Notes: generated by a model from the sequence alone, not told the origin. Numbered from the stretch's first letter, positions 16,992 through 25,802 are shown. The stretch is DNA of 39,956 bases from Deltaproteobacteria bacterium (GCA_020444205.1 JAHLLJ010000021.1:1-39956), one strand, 5' to 3'. Numbers and translations are program-made.

Positions 16992-17749
16992 TGAAGCAAG
17001 AGCAATGGCACCAGCTGTCGCGGCGCTTGCGGCGGCGGGTGATCGAGCGGGCCCATGCCGCCCGCTGCCCTCACGTGGGCTGCGCCATGTCCTGCCTGGA
17101 TATCATGGCCGTGCTGTTCGGGAATTATCTGCGCCTGTCCCCCTGGGAGCAGCGCGACGTCTTTTTGTTGAGCAAGGCCCACGCCCACCTGGCCCTCAAC
17201 TCCATCCGCGATTTTTATCCTCACGGCGCATCCTCCGGGGATTCGCTTCCCGTTTGGGATGTGGAGGACCGGGTGGAGGACGCCATGCATTCCCTGGGCC
17301 ATGGCCTGGGCATGGGTCAGGGCCTGGCCTACGGTTTTAAGCTGCAAGACTCACCGCGCCGGGTGGTGGTGCTCATGGGCGACGGTGAAACCCAGGAGGG
17401 CTCGGTGTGGGAGGCGGCCCAGTTCGCGGCCCGCCTGGGCCTGGACAACCTCACGGTCATCGTGGACAGCAACGACCTTCAGGGCTACGGACGCCCCCGG
17501 GAGGTATGCGGACAAAAGCCGTCAACCGATAAGTGGCGGGCCTTTGGCTGGCAGGCGGTGAGCGTGGACGGCCACGACCACCAAGCCGTGCTGGACGCCC
17601 TGCACACCCCCACTCAGGGCAAGCCCCTGGCCATTGTGGCCGAAACGGTCAAGGGCAAGGGCGTCTCCTTCATGGAAGACCAGTTGCATTGGCACTACTA
17701 CATCGTCACTGACGAGCGCAGGCAGCGGGCCCTGGAGGAGCTGTCATGA
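16991..17749 (+). CDS. transketolase-like, N-terminal (TPP-binding) subunit
   Basis: A 252-residue protein equal to the pyrophosphate-binding half of transketolase. The thiamine-diphosphate motif is GDGETQEGSVWEAAQF (GDG at residues 130-132) ending with the conserved Asn in VDSNDLQG (N161). SLGHGLGMGQGLA is the usual substrate-side segment. With the downstream C-half it should form a heterotetramer transferring two-carbon ketol units. Split transketolases of this type are frequent in archaeal and anaerobe metabolism but also in surface-sugar loci. Lying between GT9 and GT2 genes, this pair probably makes a modified sugar rather than serving central metabolism, which is inference. The ATG overlaps the GT9 stop. 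Confidence 0.92.
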   Translation: MKQEQWHQLSRRLRRRVIERAHAARCPHVGCAMSCLDIMAVLFGNYLRLSPWEQRDVFLLSKAHAHLALNSIRDFYPHGASSGDSLPVWDVEDRVEDAMHSLGHGLGMGQGLAYGFKLQDSPRRVVVLMGDGETQEGSVWEAAQFAARLGLDNLTVIVDSNDLQGYGRPREVCGQKPSTDKWRAFGWQAVSVDGHDHQAVLDALHTPTQGKPLAIVAETVKGKGVSFMEDQLHWHYYIVTDERRQRALEELS

Positions 17750-18666
17750 GGCCCTCGGTGTGCTCGGTGCTCAGCGAGGCCTGCGCGCGGCGGCGGGAGG
17801 TGGTGCTCATCACCGGGGACGCGGGCTACGGGGTGTTCAACGAATTTCAGGAGCGCTTCAGCGACCGCTTCCTCAACCTGGGCATCGCCGAACAGTTCAC
17901 CACCAGCTTTGCCGCCGGGCTGTGCCTGGCCGGCTTTAGGCCGGTGCTCTACAACATCATCCCCTTTCTGCTTTACCGGCCCTACGAGCAGGTGCGCAAC
18001 GATGTGTGCACCCCCAAGATGCCCGTGGTCATGGTGGGCACCGGCGCGGGGGTTACCTACGCACCTCAAGGCATGTCCCACTACGCCCTGGAAGACCTGG
18101 GCCTGGCCCAAACCCTGCCCGGCCTCACTGTGTTTTCCCCAGCCGATCCCCTGGAAACCAAAGCAGCCTTACGCCTGGCCTTGGAAAGCGAGGGCCCAGT
18201 CTATCTGCGCATCACCGGGACCGGAGAGCCGGACCTGGGCGAGGCGCCCCAAGACATAAGGCTTCCCCGCCTGCTGGCCGAGGGCAGCGACCTGGCCGTT
18301 TTGTGCCACGGGCCCATCACCACCGAAGCCCTGGGTGCCCGAGAAATAGTGGCCAAGCAGGGCCTTTCCCTGCGAGTGATCAGTGTGCCCTGCATCCAGC
18401 CCCTGGCCACAGATTGGCTATGGTACAACCTGGGCGACCTGGACCGCGTCCTGGTGCTGGAGGAGCACTTCAGCCCTAGCGGCTTGGCAGGACGTGTACA
18501 AGATGCCGCCTGCGCGCACGGGGTGTGGGGGCGCTGGTCCTTCCAGTTCCGCGGCGTGCCCCAAGACCCGGTGCCCCAGGGCCTAAATCAGGCTGAGCTG
18601 CGGCGCTTGTGGGGGCTTGACGCCCAAGGCTTGGCCCAGAGCATCGCGGCCTTTATGCGGGAGTAG
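17746..18666 (+). CDS. transketolase-like, C-terminal (pyrimidine-binding) subunit
   Basis: A 306-residue protein equal to the Pyr and C-terminal domains of transketolase. The catalytic Glu that activates thiamine diphosphate lies in FLNLGIAEQF (E49), followed by AAGLCLAGFRP, GVTYAPQGMSHYALED and the C-terminal Rossmann-like domain starting about residue 180 (SDLAVLCHGPIT). The ATGA overlap with the N-half gene indicates tight translational coupling, as expected for an obligate complex. The next gene again overlaps (TAGTG). Related DXS-like/1-deoxy enzymes exist, but the split form with these motifs fits transketolase best. Confidence 0.92.
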   Translation: MRPSVCSVLSEACARRREVVLITGDAGYGVFNEFQERFSDRFLNLGIAEQFTTSFAAGLCLAGFRPVLYNIIPFLLYRPYEQVRNDVCTPKMPVVMVGTGAGVTYAPQGMSHYALEDLGLAQTLPGLTVFSPADPLETKAALRLALESEGPVYLRITGTGEPDLGEAPQDIRLPRLLAEGSDLAVLCHGPITTEALGAREIVAKQGLSLRVISVPCIQPLATDWLWYNLGDLDRVLVLEEHFSPSGLAGRVQDAACAHGVWGRWSFQFRGVPQDPVPQGLNQAELRRLWGLDAQGLAQSIAAFMRE

Positions 18667-19391
18667 TGCGTCAGGTGCCTTCCCAGCCACCCCCCCACAC
18701 CATCAGCGTGGTGGTGGCCTGCCACAACGAGGCCGACAACCTGGAGCCCCTTTATCATGGGCTCATCCGCGCGGTTGCCGCCTCACCCTTTAAAGACTGC
18801 GAAATATTGATCATTGATGACGCCAGCACCGACGCCACCTATGACAAGGCCCAAGCCCTGGCTTCCAAGGACAGCCGGGTCAGGGTGATACGCAACGCCA
18901 CCAACCAGGGCTTTGGGGCCAGCTTGCGGATCGGCCTGAGCCAAGCGCACGGCACCCATCTCACGGTGCTGCCGGGAGACAACGAGATCGCCGAGGAGTC
19001 GGTGGCCTCCCTGTTGAACACTGTGGGCCGGGCCGACCTGGTTACCTGCTACAGCGCCACTCCCCAGGCCAGGCACCTTGTGCGCCGAATTCTCTCGCGC
19101 GCTTTTACCGAAACCAACAACCTGCTCTTTGGCTGTGGCCAAAAATATTTTAACGGCCCCAACCTCTTTCGGGTGGATCAGTTGCGCGCCCTGCCCTTGC
19201 GCTGCCGCAGTCTGCTTTTCAACGCTGAAGCGGTTATCCGCCTGGTGCGCCGAGGATGCAGCTTATATCAGATGGGCATGGTCACCCGGCCGCAGCCCCA
19301 GATCCGCACCAGCGCCCTGCGCCTGACCAATCTGCGGGCGGTAATCTCCGACACAGCCAAGTTGTTTTGGGAGCTGAGAATGCGGGGCTAG
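18666..19391 (+). CDS. GT2 family glycosyltransferase (DPM1-like)
   Basis: A 241-residue cytoplasmic or peripheral glycosyltransferase with a GT-A fold. It shows TISVVVACHNEADNL at the start, the nucleotide-sugar site IDDASTDATYD, and RNATNQGFGASLRIGLSQA, the pattern of dolichol/polyprenyl-phosphate mannose synthases and related enzymes. The usual DxD is replaced by LPGDNEI. There are no membrane helices. The GTG start at 18666 overlaps the transketolase stop. It is the last gene of the plus-strand operon and overlaps the end of the convergent membrane protein gene by four bases. A polyprenyl-phosphate sugar made here could feed the GT-C-like membrane protein next door. Confidence 0.88.
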   Translation: MRQVPSQPPPHTISVVVACHNEADNLEPLYHGLIRAVAASPFKDCEILIIDDASTDATYDKAQALASKDSRVRVIRNATNQGFGASLRIGLSQAHGTHLTVLPGDNEIAEESVASLLNTVGRADLVTCYSATPQARHLVRRILSRAFTETNNLLFGCGQKYFNGPNLFRVDQLRALPLRCRSLLFNAEAVIRLVRRGCSLYQMGMVTRPQPQIRTSALRLTNLRAVISDTAKLFWELRMRG

Positions 19392-20860
19392 TTAGCCCTG
19401 CCGTCTTGGGCTGGCCGCCGCCGATACAACGCCAGAACCAAAATCAGGACCGGCTGCATGGCCACCAGCCAGGAGCAGCGGGACTGGTAGCGGGTGTGGT
19501 CGCCCACCGCGGCGTACATGATGAGGGCGTTGGCCAGGGTGAACGCCAGGCAAAAGGCGGCCAGCCGCGCCCAGTGAAAATATTTTTCAGGGAGCCTGCT
19601 CACAAGCCTCCGGCCCAGGAGCAGCACAATAAGCCCAACCAGGCTTACCGCCCCGCCCAGCCAAACCAAGGGCAAGAGGTAGCCATTGAAAAACTCCAGC
19701 CGCAGAGTCCCCTTGACCGTGCGGGCGTCTTTAAAATCCCGGTAATTATTGATTGGAAAGAACCGCTTGATTATTCCGGCGGTTGCCAGTTTGCCGTTAA
19801 TAAACGGCGAGATCACCGAGTTGCCATAGATGTCCCAGGTTCCCTTAATGACCGCCTTCACATGCCCCCAGGGGTGGTAGAGCAGGCTGTCCCAAAGGGT
19901 CCGTCCGGCATCGGTGGCCCCCTCTTTAACATATGCGTCGCGCAGCGGAGCGATTCTGCCGAAGTTCAAAATCCAAGTCACGAAGCCTTCTTGCGAGCAA
20001 GGGCAGTAATTGGTCGGGTTTTTTTCCGGAGGCAAGGAGAGTAGCTTTTCAAGCGGCTTCAGATGCGCGCACAAAGAATATTGGTAATAGGCGGGGTCGC
20101 CGCAACGCTCCTGGAGCATGTCCAGCAACAGGCCGTCCACGGCCACCCTGGCCAGGGCCAGGCGGGCCGCCCCAGTGGCGGGAGCGGCGGTCTGGTGCTG
20201 CCACAGGTTGGCCACCGGGAAGAACAGCCCTCCAGCGATCAAGGCGGCGCAAACGGTTATGGCCCCTGCACCGCGAATTTTCAGGCGCGTTCCTCCCAGC
20301 AGGCGGCCGGCGCCCCCAAGCAAGGCCAGCAGGCCCAGGGTGGCCGCCAAAATGAGCACCGCAGATATATGGCTGACCAGGCCCAGGAGCAGCACCAGGG
20401 TCAGGGCCACCCGCTCGGCCCGGCCTACTCCGCCCCAATGAAAAAGCAGCATATAAGCAGCCAAGGCAATAAGAGAGGCCCACAGATCGGACATAACGGT
20501 CACCACCCACCAGGGCAAGGTGGTGAACAGGCACAGCCCCAGCACCGCGGTGAGCGATCTCCAGGGGCCGAAGTTCAGCTCCAGGCGCAACAGCCTCAGC
20601 AGCAGCCAGGCGGTTACCCCAGCCTGTAGCCAAAGCAGGGGCCACAGGCCACCGGCCCACAAGGCGGGCAGCAGGAGCAAAGGATAGCCGCTGGGCCGGT
20701 AGGACAGTAGGTTGCATGTTTGGGCGGAAAGCAAATACTGCCCGCTGTCGCCATAAAGGATCGGGCCGCCGTTGTATGCCCAGACCCATTGCAGCATCAG
20801 GGCCGCCGCCAGCCACTGTGCCAAGCCAAGGCCCAGAAACTTGGCCGATCCCTGGTTCAT
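19388..20860 (-). CDS. multi-pass membrane protein, GT-C/GT39-like
   Basis: A 490-residue integral membrane protein with about ten hydrophobic segments. The N-terminal part has a helix, then a loop with acidic residue and GPILYGDSGQYLLSA, followed by YRPSGYPLL, the layout of ArnT/PMT-like GT-C glycosyltransferases that use polyprenyl-phosphate sugars. A large periplasmic loop (about residues 225-370) with several cysteines (CGDPAYYQYSLC, YCPCSQ) sits before the last helices. I recognise the class but no exact family. It starts inside the end of the methyltransferase gene (ATGA overlap), so these two form one unit. Confidence 0.7.
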   Translation of the reverse strand: MNQGSAKFLGLGLAQWLAAALMLQWVWAYNGGPILYGDSGQYLLSAQTCNLLSYRPSGYPLLLLPALWAGGLWPLLWLQAGVTAWLLLRLLRLELNFGPWRSLTAVLGLCLFTTLPWWVVTVMSDLWASLIALAAYMLLFHWGGVGRAERVALTLVLLLGLVSHISAVLILAATLGLLALLGGAGRLLGGTRLKIRGAGAITVCAALIAGGLFFPVANLWQHQTAAPATGAARLALARVAVDGLLLDMLQERCGDPAYYQYSLCAHLKPLEKLLSLPPEKNPTNYCPCSQEGFVTWILNFGRIAPLRDAYVKEGATDAGRTLWDSLLYHPWGHVKAVIKGTWDIYGNSVISPFINGKLATAGIIKRFFPINNYRDFKDARTVKGTLRLEFFNGYLLPLVWLGGAVSLVGLIVLLLGRRLVSRLPEKYFHWARLAAFCLAFTLANALIMYAAVGDHTRYQSRCSWLVAMQPVLILVLALYRRRPAQDGRAN

Positions 20861-21702
20861 CTGCGGGCCACCACCACGGCTATGCCGCCTTGGAGGCCTT
20901 TTAAGGCCCAGTCCACCACCAGATAGACAGGCAGGAAAAAGCGCAACGCCCAGTAAACCCCCGCATAGGGCGGACGGCCGATCTCCTGGTGCTCGCCGCT
21001 AAAGGCCAGGTTATTTTCTTCCAAGGAGCCGTGTTTCAGGTTGCCCAGCCGGTGAAAGAAAAAGGGCCGCACCAATTCCTGTATGAGCGAAGACTGGATG
21101 ATCTGCACTTGGGAGAAATCCTGGAACAGACGCCGCAAAGAGGCCAGGGAATAGCGGCGATAGTGCCCCACCGCATGATCCCATTGGTTGTACATGCCTG
21201 GGCCAAGCACAGTGGTGCACAGCATGAGCCCCCCCGGCTTGAGAAGTTCACGGGTCTTTTGCATAAACCCCTGGTCGTCTTTGAGATGCTCCACCAAGGC
21301 GTTGGCAATGACGCAGTCAAAGCTCTCCGGCAACAGAGCGGGGCACCCGTCCTGGGTGATGTCGCAGCAGATGGTGCGCACCGGCAGGGCTGCCAACTGA
21401 CGCCGCGCCCGCTCCAGGGCATCCTCCACATAATCCACGATGGTGATGGAGTTCAGAACGCTGGTGTCCAAATGGGCGATCATGGTGTCTGAGCCCGGGC
21501 CGATCTCCAACACGTCGCGCGCGCCGAACTTTGCCGTCGCCGCCCGGTTTATGAGTATCTCCATGTAGCGGAACGGCGAGATGGGGTTTTGAGGCGCCAA
21601 GTCGCCGCCGTAGGAGAATAGGTCCGCCAGGGTAAGAATAATGATCTCCACGCTGCTGCCGGCCAGCGCCGGTGATTGACAAGTGTTCCTATTTTGGCAC
21701 AA
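20857..21702 (-). CDS. class I SAM-dependent methyltransferase
   Basis: About 280 residues with the SAM motif VLEIGPGSDTMIAHL, the acidic strand end ITIVDY, FDCVIANALVEHL (motif IV region) and LLKPGGLMLCTTV, typical of glycan or lipid methyltransferases. A hydrophobic stretch near the C-terminus (VYWALRFFLPVYLVVDWAL) may anchor it to the membrane. The start is uncertain: the longest form uses TTG at 21702, and a GTG at 21651 is equally plausible; neither has a good ribosome site. Its position in the glycan region next to a GT-C-like gene suggests it methylates a sugar or lipid-linked intermediate, which is inference. Confidence 0.85.
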   Translation of the reverse strand: MCQNRNTCQSPALAGSSVEIIILTLADLFSYGGDLAPQNPISPFRYMEILINRAATAKFGARDVLEIGPGSDTMIAHLDTSVLNSITIVDYVEDALERARRQLAALPVRTICCDITQDGCPALLPESFDCVIANALVEHLKDDQGFMQKTRELLKPGGLMLCTTVLGPGMYNQWDHAVGHYRRYSLASLRRLFQDFSQVQIIQSSLIQELVRPFFFHRLGNLKHGSLEENNLAFSGEHQEIGRPPYAGVYWALRFFLPVYLVVDWALKGLQGGIAVVVARR

Positions 21703-21852
21703 ACAACGCCATTCATGGGCAACGAAGACACAGGCTTTTTAAGCGGGGCAAAAGCTTAATGCCCATGGGCGGACGTGCTGAAAGGCAGTTTAATTGCAGG
21801 GGCGGAGGGACACCGTAGGGCACAACCAAAGGAGGCCCAAGTTGCGCTTTGG

Positions 21853-22743
21853 TTAAAACCTGTAGACCAATCGCAGCATTGCGCCCATGGCGTTATCCAC
21901 GTCTTGTTCGTTTTCGTTGTTGCCGTCGTCGTCATAGGTGGTGAAGGTGCGGTTGATGGTGTAGCTGAGGCTGGCCTCCAGGCTCAGATGCTCCATGGGG
22001 GAGTAATCCAACTGCACTCCCGCGATCATGTCGTCAACCTTCACGTAGCCCGAAGGCTCCACATCGCTGTCGTCGGCCAGACGATAGGTGTATTGGTTGA
22101 ACTCGATCATCTTCAGGTGCAAGGCAAGGCTTTTGCTAAAGCGGTAGGAGAGGCTGGAGCGCGGGAAGCCGATCTGGGCGGAAAAGCCCTGGGGGGTGTG
22201 CTCATTCCAAGACAGGCCCACCATGGGCAACACCAGCGACTCCACCGGATGGTAGCGGCCGGCCACGCCCAACATCAGGCTCCATTGGCCGTTGATACGG
22301 TAGCGCGCCCCGCCCATGGCGCCCACGCCAAAGGAATCGTCCATTTCGCTCTCAAAGGCGGAGAAGACGCGCAGTCTGCCGAACCAACTCCAATCCTGGT
22401 TTATCTTGCCGCCACGGCGGTAGCCCAGGCTGGCCACCTGCAGGGTCTCCCAGGGATCGTCCTTGCCGTTGCCAAAGGGCAATCCAGCCTGGTCGTCCCA
22501 GTAATACGCCGATCTCTGATAGAAAAAGGAGAAGCCCGCGTAGGAAACCCTGGCGCGGGCCGAGGCTACGGCTACCTGCCCCGAGCCCACGTCACTCTCG
22601 GCCAAATATCCTGCCCATACATTCACAGCGAGGCCACCGGGACGGCCAGGGCTGGTTTGCGCCCAGGCGGCATGCCCCACCAGGACTAGGCAGGCGGCAA
22701 ACAGGGCGGCAGCCGCCAGAAAACGGCAATAAATAAAACGCAT
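21853..22743 (-). CDS. outer-membrane beta-barrel protein (DUF6268-like)
   Basis: A 296-residue exported protein with a signal peptide ending in GHAAWAQ and a mature part of alternating beta strands rich in aromatic residues (SYAGFSFFYQRSAYYW, LGYRRGG, RLRVFSAFESE), finishing in the outer-membrane signature LRLVYRF with terminal Phe. The predicted barrel has about 12 strands. A textbook ribosome site (GGAGGAA, six bases) fixes the start, and a fair promoter lies upstream. The resemblance to DUF6268 barrels is from memory of the pattern and not certain. Transport or structural role unknown. Confidence 0.8.
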   Translation of the reverse strand: MRFIYCRFLAAAALFAACLVLVGHAAWAQTSPGRPGGLAVNVWAGYLAESDVGSGQVAVASARARVSYAGFSFFYQRSAYYWDDQAGLPFGNGKDDPWETLQVASLGYRRGGKINQDWSWFGRLRVFSAFESEMDDSFGVGAMGGARYRINGQWSLMLGVAGRYHPVESLVLPMVGLSWNEHTPQGFSAQIGFPRSSLSYRFSKSLALHLKMIEFNQYTYRLADDSDVEPSGYVKVDDMIAGVQLDYSPMEHLSLEASLSYTINRTFTTYDDDGNNENEQDVDNAMGAMLRLVYRF

Positions 22744-22800
22744 GGATGTTCCTCCACAGAAGGCGATGTCAACGGCCGTGTAACCTTTTGCCGTCGCTTA

Positions 22801-22828
22801 ATTATGACAAAAGTTGCGTTGGCCTCAA
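22801..22828 (-). promoter_or_regulatory. likely sigma70 promoter for the outer-membrane barrel gene
   Basis: On the minus strand, TTGAGG, 16-base spacer, CATAAT lie about 58 bases before the ATG of the barrel gene. Confidence 0.45.
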
Positions 22829-22916
22829 GCGGTGTTTTGGGAGCCTAAGGGCAAATTAACGGTTACCGCAAGCTCCCGGTGGGGCGGTTCAGAGCCTTTA
22901 TTATACCGCCGTGGGC

Positions 22917-23150
22917 TTAAGACGCCCTTGGGGCGATGTACAGGCCCAGAGCGAAACCCTGTACATTCACAGAGCGGTGCCCCTGTACAAAAGGCTCGAA
23001 TAAGGTTTCCAACTCCTTGGGCTCCACGCCCGGGCCCCGGCCGGAAACGGCGATAAGGAAGCTTTCCTCGTCCCATTGGGGTGTTACCTCAAGGCGCACC
23101 GTTTTCCTGGAGGCGGAATGACGCGCGGCGTCATGCACCGCGTTTTCCGG
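22917..23150 (-). pseudogene. remnant of a histidine kinase ATPase domain
   Basis: About 78 codons that keep the order of a HATPase_c domain: N-box-like ENAVHDAARHSA, a beta segment, a G1 box SGRGPGVEPKE (normally DxGxG, here the Asp is Ser), the F box LFEPFVQG and a G2-like GFALGLYIA. The histidine, dimerisation and sensor parts are missing. Upstream, the frame runs into unrelated sequence near 23150-23200. The stop is at 22917. The domain alone cannot signal, so this is a decayed gene end rather than a working protein. Confidence 0.65.
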
Positions 23151-23156
23151 GGCCCG

Positions 23157-23290
23157 GCGCCAAAGCCCCGCATTGCCTTTACCGTGGGATGCTCCTTGCG
23201 AGACCTCTCCTCCGTGTTGGCCTCTACCTTCACCACGTAAAACTGCCCCTCAAACTGGGCGTTGTTGGCCTCTGCCTGGGCCGGGCTCGC
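23157..23290 (-). pseudogene. unidentified decayed coding fragment
   Basis: Between the kinase remnant and the radical SAM gene, the minus strand has a short protein-like stretch without start or stop of its own, including FEGQFYVVKVEANTEERSRK and HPTVKAMRGFG. A plausible continuation (DLPVPLWFTREPG) lies just upstream in another frame, which suggests a frameshift. I do not recognise the parent family. Confidence 0.35.
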
Positions 23291-23329
23291 GGGTGAACCA
23301 CAAAGGAACCGGCAAATCGGCTTGGCGGT

Positions 23330-24328
23330 TCACCGGGAAAGCACCGACTTGACCGCCTGGAGCTTCAAGCCGAACACCCGCTTGCGCTCGGTGAAATAGG
23401 GGTGCCAACAATCCGCGCAGGTATGGTGCCTGGCATGCTCCAGGGATTTCCGCAGTCCGTGAGCCACCACGTTTTGGGGGGTAAAGCTGGAAAGCTGATT
23501 GTTGCAGGGGAAGACGCCGCCGTCCGGTTCGATGTGCACGTAATGGCGCCCCGCAAAGCAGTTGGAGGGCTTGTCGCCCATGCGGTTGAGTTGGTCGTAA
23601 TCATCCCAGTCCAGCACGCGCAGGTAGGTTTCAACTGAAAATAGTACCGGTCGGCCCTGCTGCTTGTAGACGGCCAGTTGCCGGTGCATCTCGCGGGACT
23701 CTTCCACGCTTAGCTGCATGTCCCTGGCCGACTCGTCGAAAAGGCGTTCACCGAAAATCACCGGCTGGGCATGCATGACAATCCCCCGCTGCTCGCAGAA
23801 GCGCAGCATGGGCTCCACCTCGTGCAGGGTCGGGCGGCCCACCACCATGTTGATGAAGACGTTTTTGCCCTTGGCCAGGGCCAGCTCCAGGGAGTTCATT
23901 ACTCCTTGATAGCTACCCGCGCCCCGCAGATGGTCGTTGGTGTCCTCGTCCAGCGAATCCAGGCTGAGCACCAACTCGTCGATGTGCTTGATCAGCTCGG
24001 GGTTCTTGGGGATCAGGGTGCCGTTGGAGGTGACCGCCGACAGCATGCCTGCTCGTTGCACCGAGGCGGCCAGCTCGGCAAAATCCTTGCGCAGGGTGGG
24101 CTCACCACCTTGGAACTTGAAGCGAAGGCAGCCCAGAGACCTCACCCCGTCAATCACCTCTTGCCACTGCCCGGTGGTCAGCTCCTCAATTTGCCGCGAG
24201 GGGCAAAAGCAGTACCGGCACTTCAGGGTGCATTTGTAGGTAAGGCTGGCTTGCACCTCAAAGGGATGCAAGCGGGCCGGATAGTGCCGGGCATACCTGG
24301 CGATCATGCTTAGTTTGCTCAGGGGCAT
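23330..24328 (-). CDS. radical SAM / SPASM protein paired with a GT2
   Basis: A 332-residue radical SAM protein: CX3CX2C in YKCTLKCRYC (C33, C37, C40), GGEPTLRKD for SAM binding, TSNGTLIP and LSLDSLDEDTND barrel motifs. The C-terminal SPASM-like cysteines lie in NCFAGRHYVHIEPDGGVFPCNN and TCADCW. It looks complete and is close in build to HpnH/PqqE-type proteins. The strong ribosome site GGGAGGAAG and TAATG overlap couple it to the upstream membrane glycosyltransferase, hinting that both act on the same substrate. Chemistry cannot be predicted. Confidence 0.88.
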   Translation of the reverse strand: MPLSKLSMIARYARHYPARLHPFEVQASLTYKCTLKCRYCFCPSRQIEELTTGQWQEVIDGVRSLGCLRFKFQGGEPTLRKDFAELAASVQRAGMLSAVTSNGTLIPKNPELIKHIDELVLSLDSLDEDTNDHLRGAGSYQGVMNSLELALAKGKNVFINMVVGRPTLHEVEPMLRFCEQRGIVMHAQPVIFGERLFDESARDMQLSVEESREMHRQLAVYKQQGRPVLFSVETYLRVLDWDDYDQLNRMGDKPSNCFAGRHYVHIEPDGGVFPCNNQLSSFTPQNVVAHGLRKSLEHARHHTCADCWHPYFTERKRVFGLKLQAVKSVLSR

Positions 24329-25476
24329 TACTTCCTCCCAGACTGCCGGTTTTGTTTTCCGGAAGAGATGAGCAACATTGAGTAACCGTCAATAGCCATC
24401 ATGCGCATTAAAGTAAGGAGCAAGGCGGCCAAGCTATCTGCCCGGGACTGGTCGCGCCTATATGCCAAGACAATGGCCGAGGCAGAGGCAAGGAAAGCAA
24501 GCGCCACCAAGGCCGGGGCCATCCATGCCCCGCCGGCCAGCAGCCCCAGCCCGGCGGCGGCCGCCACCAGGGCCGCCAAAGGCATCCCGCGAATTTGCCA
24601 CCGGTTGGCGCGCAGGCTGGCCCCACCGGGCCTGTGCGCAACTGAGCCGCTATGGTAATGCCGCAACTCGTGCAAATAGGCGGCGCCTCGTTTCAGGCGA
24701 AACTCCAGCATCTCCCGCCTGGTGTGGGGCACCCTGACTTCCCAGGCGCGGGCAGAGCGCAGAATGCCCACCCGGTAGCCCCTGCCATATGCCTTGGTAG
24801 CCATATGCAGGTCATCCCCCCTGGTGCCCGAGCTAAGGGGCAATACCAGGCTACGGCGGCAGGCGAAACAAACCCCGGTGATCTTGGCCGCGCCCCAAGC
24901 CCGTCCTTCCAGCCACCACATCAGGTTAAGCAACCACCAGTGCAGCTTTTCCTCCGGCAACTCGGTGGAAGGCTCCACCCGCGCTCCCAGCACCGCCAGG
25001 CCGGGGTCTTGCCGCAGCCCCAGGATCAAGCGCCTTATGCAATCAGGCGCAAGGCGGGCGTCGGCGTCGTTGAATACTAGAAACTCCTGCCCGATGTTGG
25101 CCAAGGCAAAGTTGATCTGATCGCTTTTGCCATTTGCCCCATCGGCCCGGAGCAGATGGATGGCTGGAAAGCGCGAGGCTGCCTCCTCCACCCTACGGCG
25201 GGTATCATCGTGGGAGCCTCCGTCCACCACCCATATGCTCAGCAGCTTTTGGGGATAATCCTGCGCAGCCAGATCGCTCAGCTTGTCGAGGATGTTACCG
25301 TCCTCGTTGAGCACCGGCACGATCACCGCAACTGGGGGCAACTCAACGACAGGAGACCGGGGCGCTGCCGCTGCCTTGCCCCTTGCCGACCACAGCAAAT
25401 AACCCAAATAGCCGAAAGAAAGCATCCAAACAAAGGATGCGGCGGCGATGAAGAGGACCAATAAAAAGGCCTGCAT
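24328..25476 (-). CDS. membrane-bound GT2 family glycosyltransferase
   Basis: A 382-residue processive-type or polyprenyl-linked GT2. One N-terminal helix (residues 1-29) precedes the GT-A domain with VAVIVPVLNEDGN, VVDGGSHDDT, the metal-binding NDAD and a GDDLHM acceptor motif; two or three helices close the protein (about 300-370). A QxxRW-type motif is not clear; RLKRGAAYL takes its place. AGGA lies six bases before the ATG. It heads the minus-strand pair with the radical SAM gene. Products of such enzymes range from glycolipids to exopolysaccharide. Confidence 0.9.
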   Translation of the reverse strand: MQAFLLVLFIAAASFVWMLSFGYLGYLLWSARGKAAAAPRSPVVELPPVAVIVPVLNEDGNILDKLSDLAAQDYPQKLLSIWVVDGGSHDDTRRRVEEAASRFPAIHLLRADGANGKSDQINFALANIGQEFLVFNDADARLAPDCIRRLILGLRQDPGLAVLGARVEPSTELPEEKLHWWLLNLMWWLEGRAWGAAKITGVCFACRRSLVLPLSSGTRGDDLHMATKAYGRGYRVGILRSARAWEVRVPHTRREMLEFRLKRGAAYLHELRHYHSGSVAHRPGGASLRANRWQIRGMPLAALVAAAAGLGLLAGGAWMAPALVALAFLASASAIVLAYRRDQSRADSLAALLLTLMRMMAIDGYSMLLISSGKQNRQSGRK

Positions 25477-25802
25477 AAAGTTCCTAGATGATTTACCCGG
25501 CTACAAACCAGCTTTGCTGTGAACCCCGCCAATATGACTTGGTGATCCAGAGAGCCGATGCCAGAGTGGGGGCAAGACTCAAAGGACCCGCCGCTTTGGC
25601 CGCGGCCGCTCTGTTGACTTGCCCCAGTTAATGTATCATTTTTAGGGTCAGCTTCGTTCCCTTTAAAGTTTAAGATTCCGGTCAGGTTCTCCCGGATCCC
25701 CATATTTTCATGACCCGGGCAACTTGCCGGGCCGATTTAAAAAAATGTAATCTTGTAAGGCAAATAAAGGGGTGAGGTTTTTTCTAGGCGAAGCGAGTCC
25801 CT
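25477..25802. other. 326-base divergent intergenic region
   Basis: It separates the leftward GT2/radical SAM pair from the rightward small membrane protein and must hold both promoters. A TTGACT at 25614 and TATCAT at 25634 are present, but the 14-base spacing is too short. A minus-strand frame through 25600-25703 has no ribosome site and runs into the GT2 gene out of frame; I do not support it as a gene. Confidence 0.4.

Noticed and set aside
21824-21854. Inverted repeat AACCAAAG / CTTTGGTT at the end of the barrel gene as terminator
   Set aside because: It overlaps the stop codon, has low stability and no T tract.
25614-25639. TTGACT ... TATCAT as a promoter
   Set aside because: Spacer is only 14 bases.
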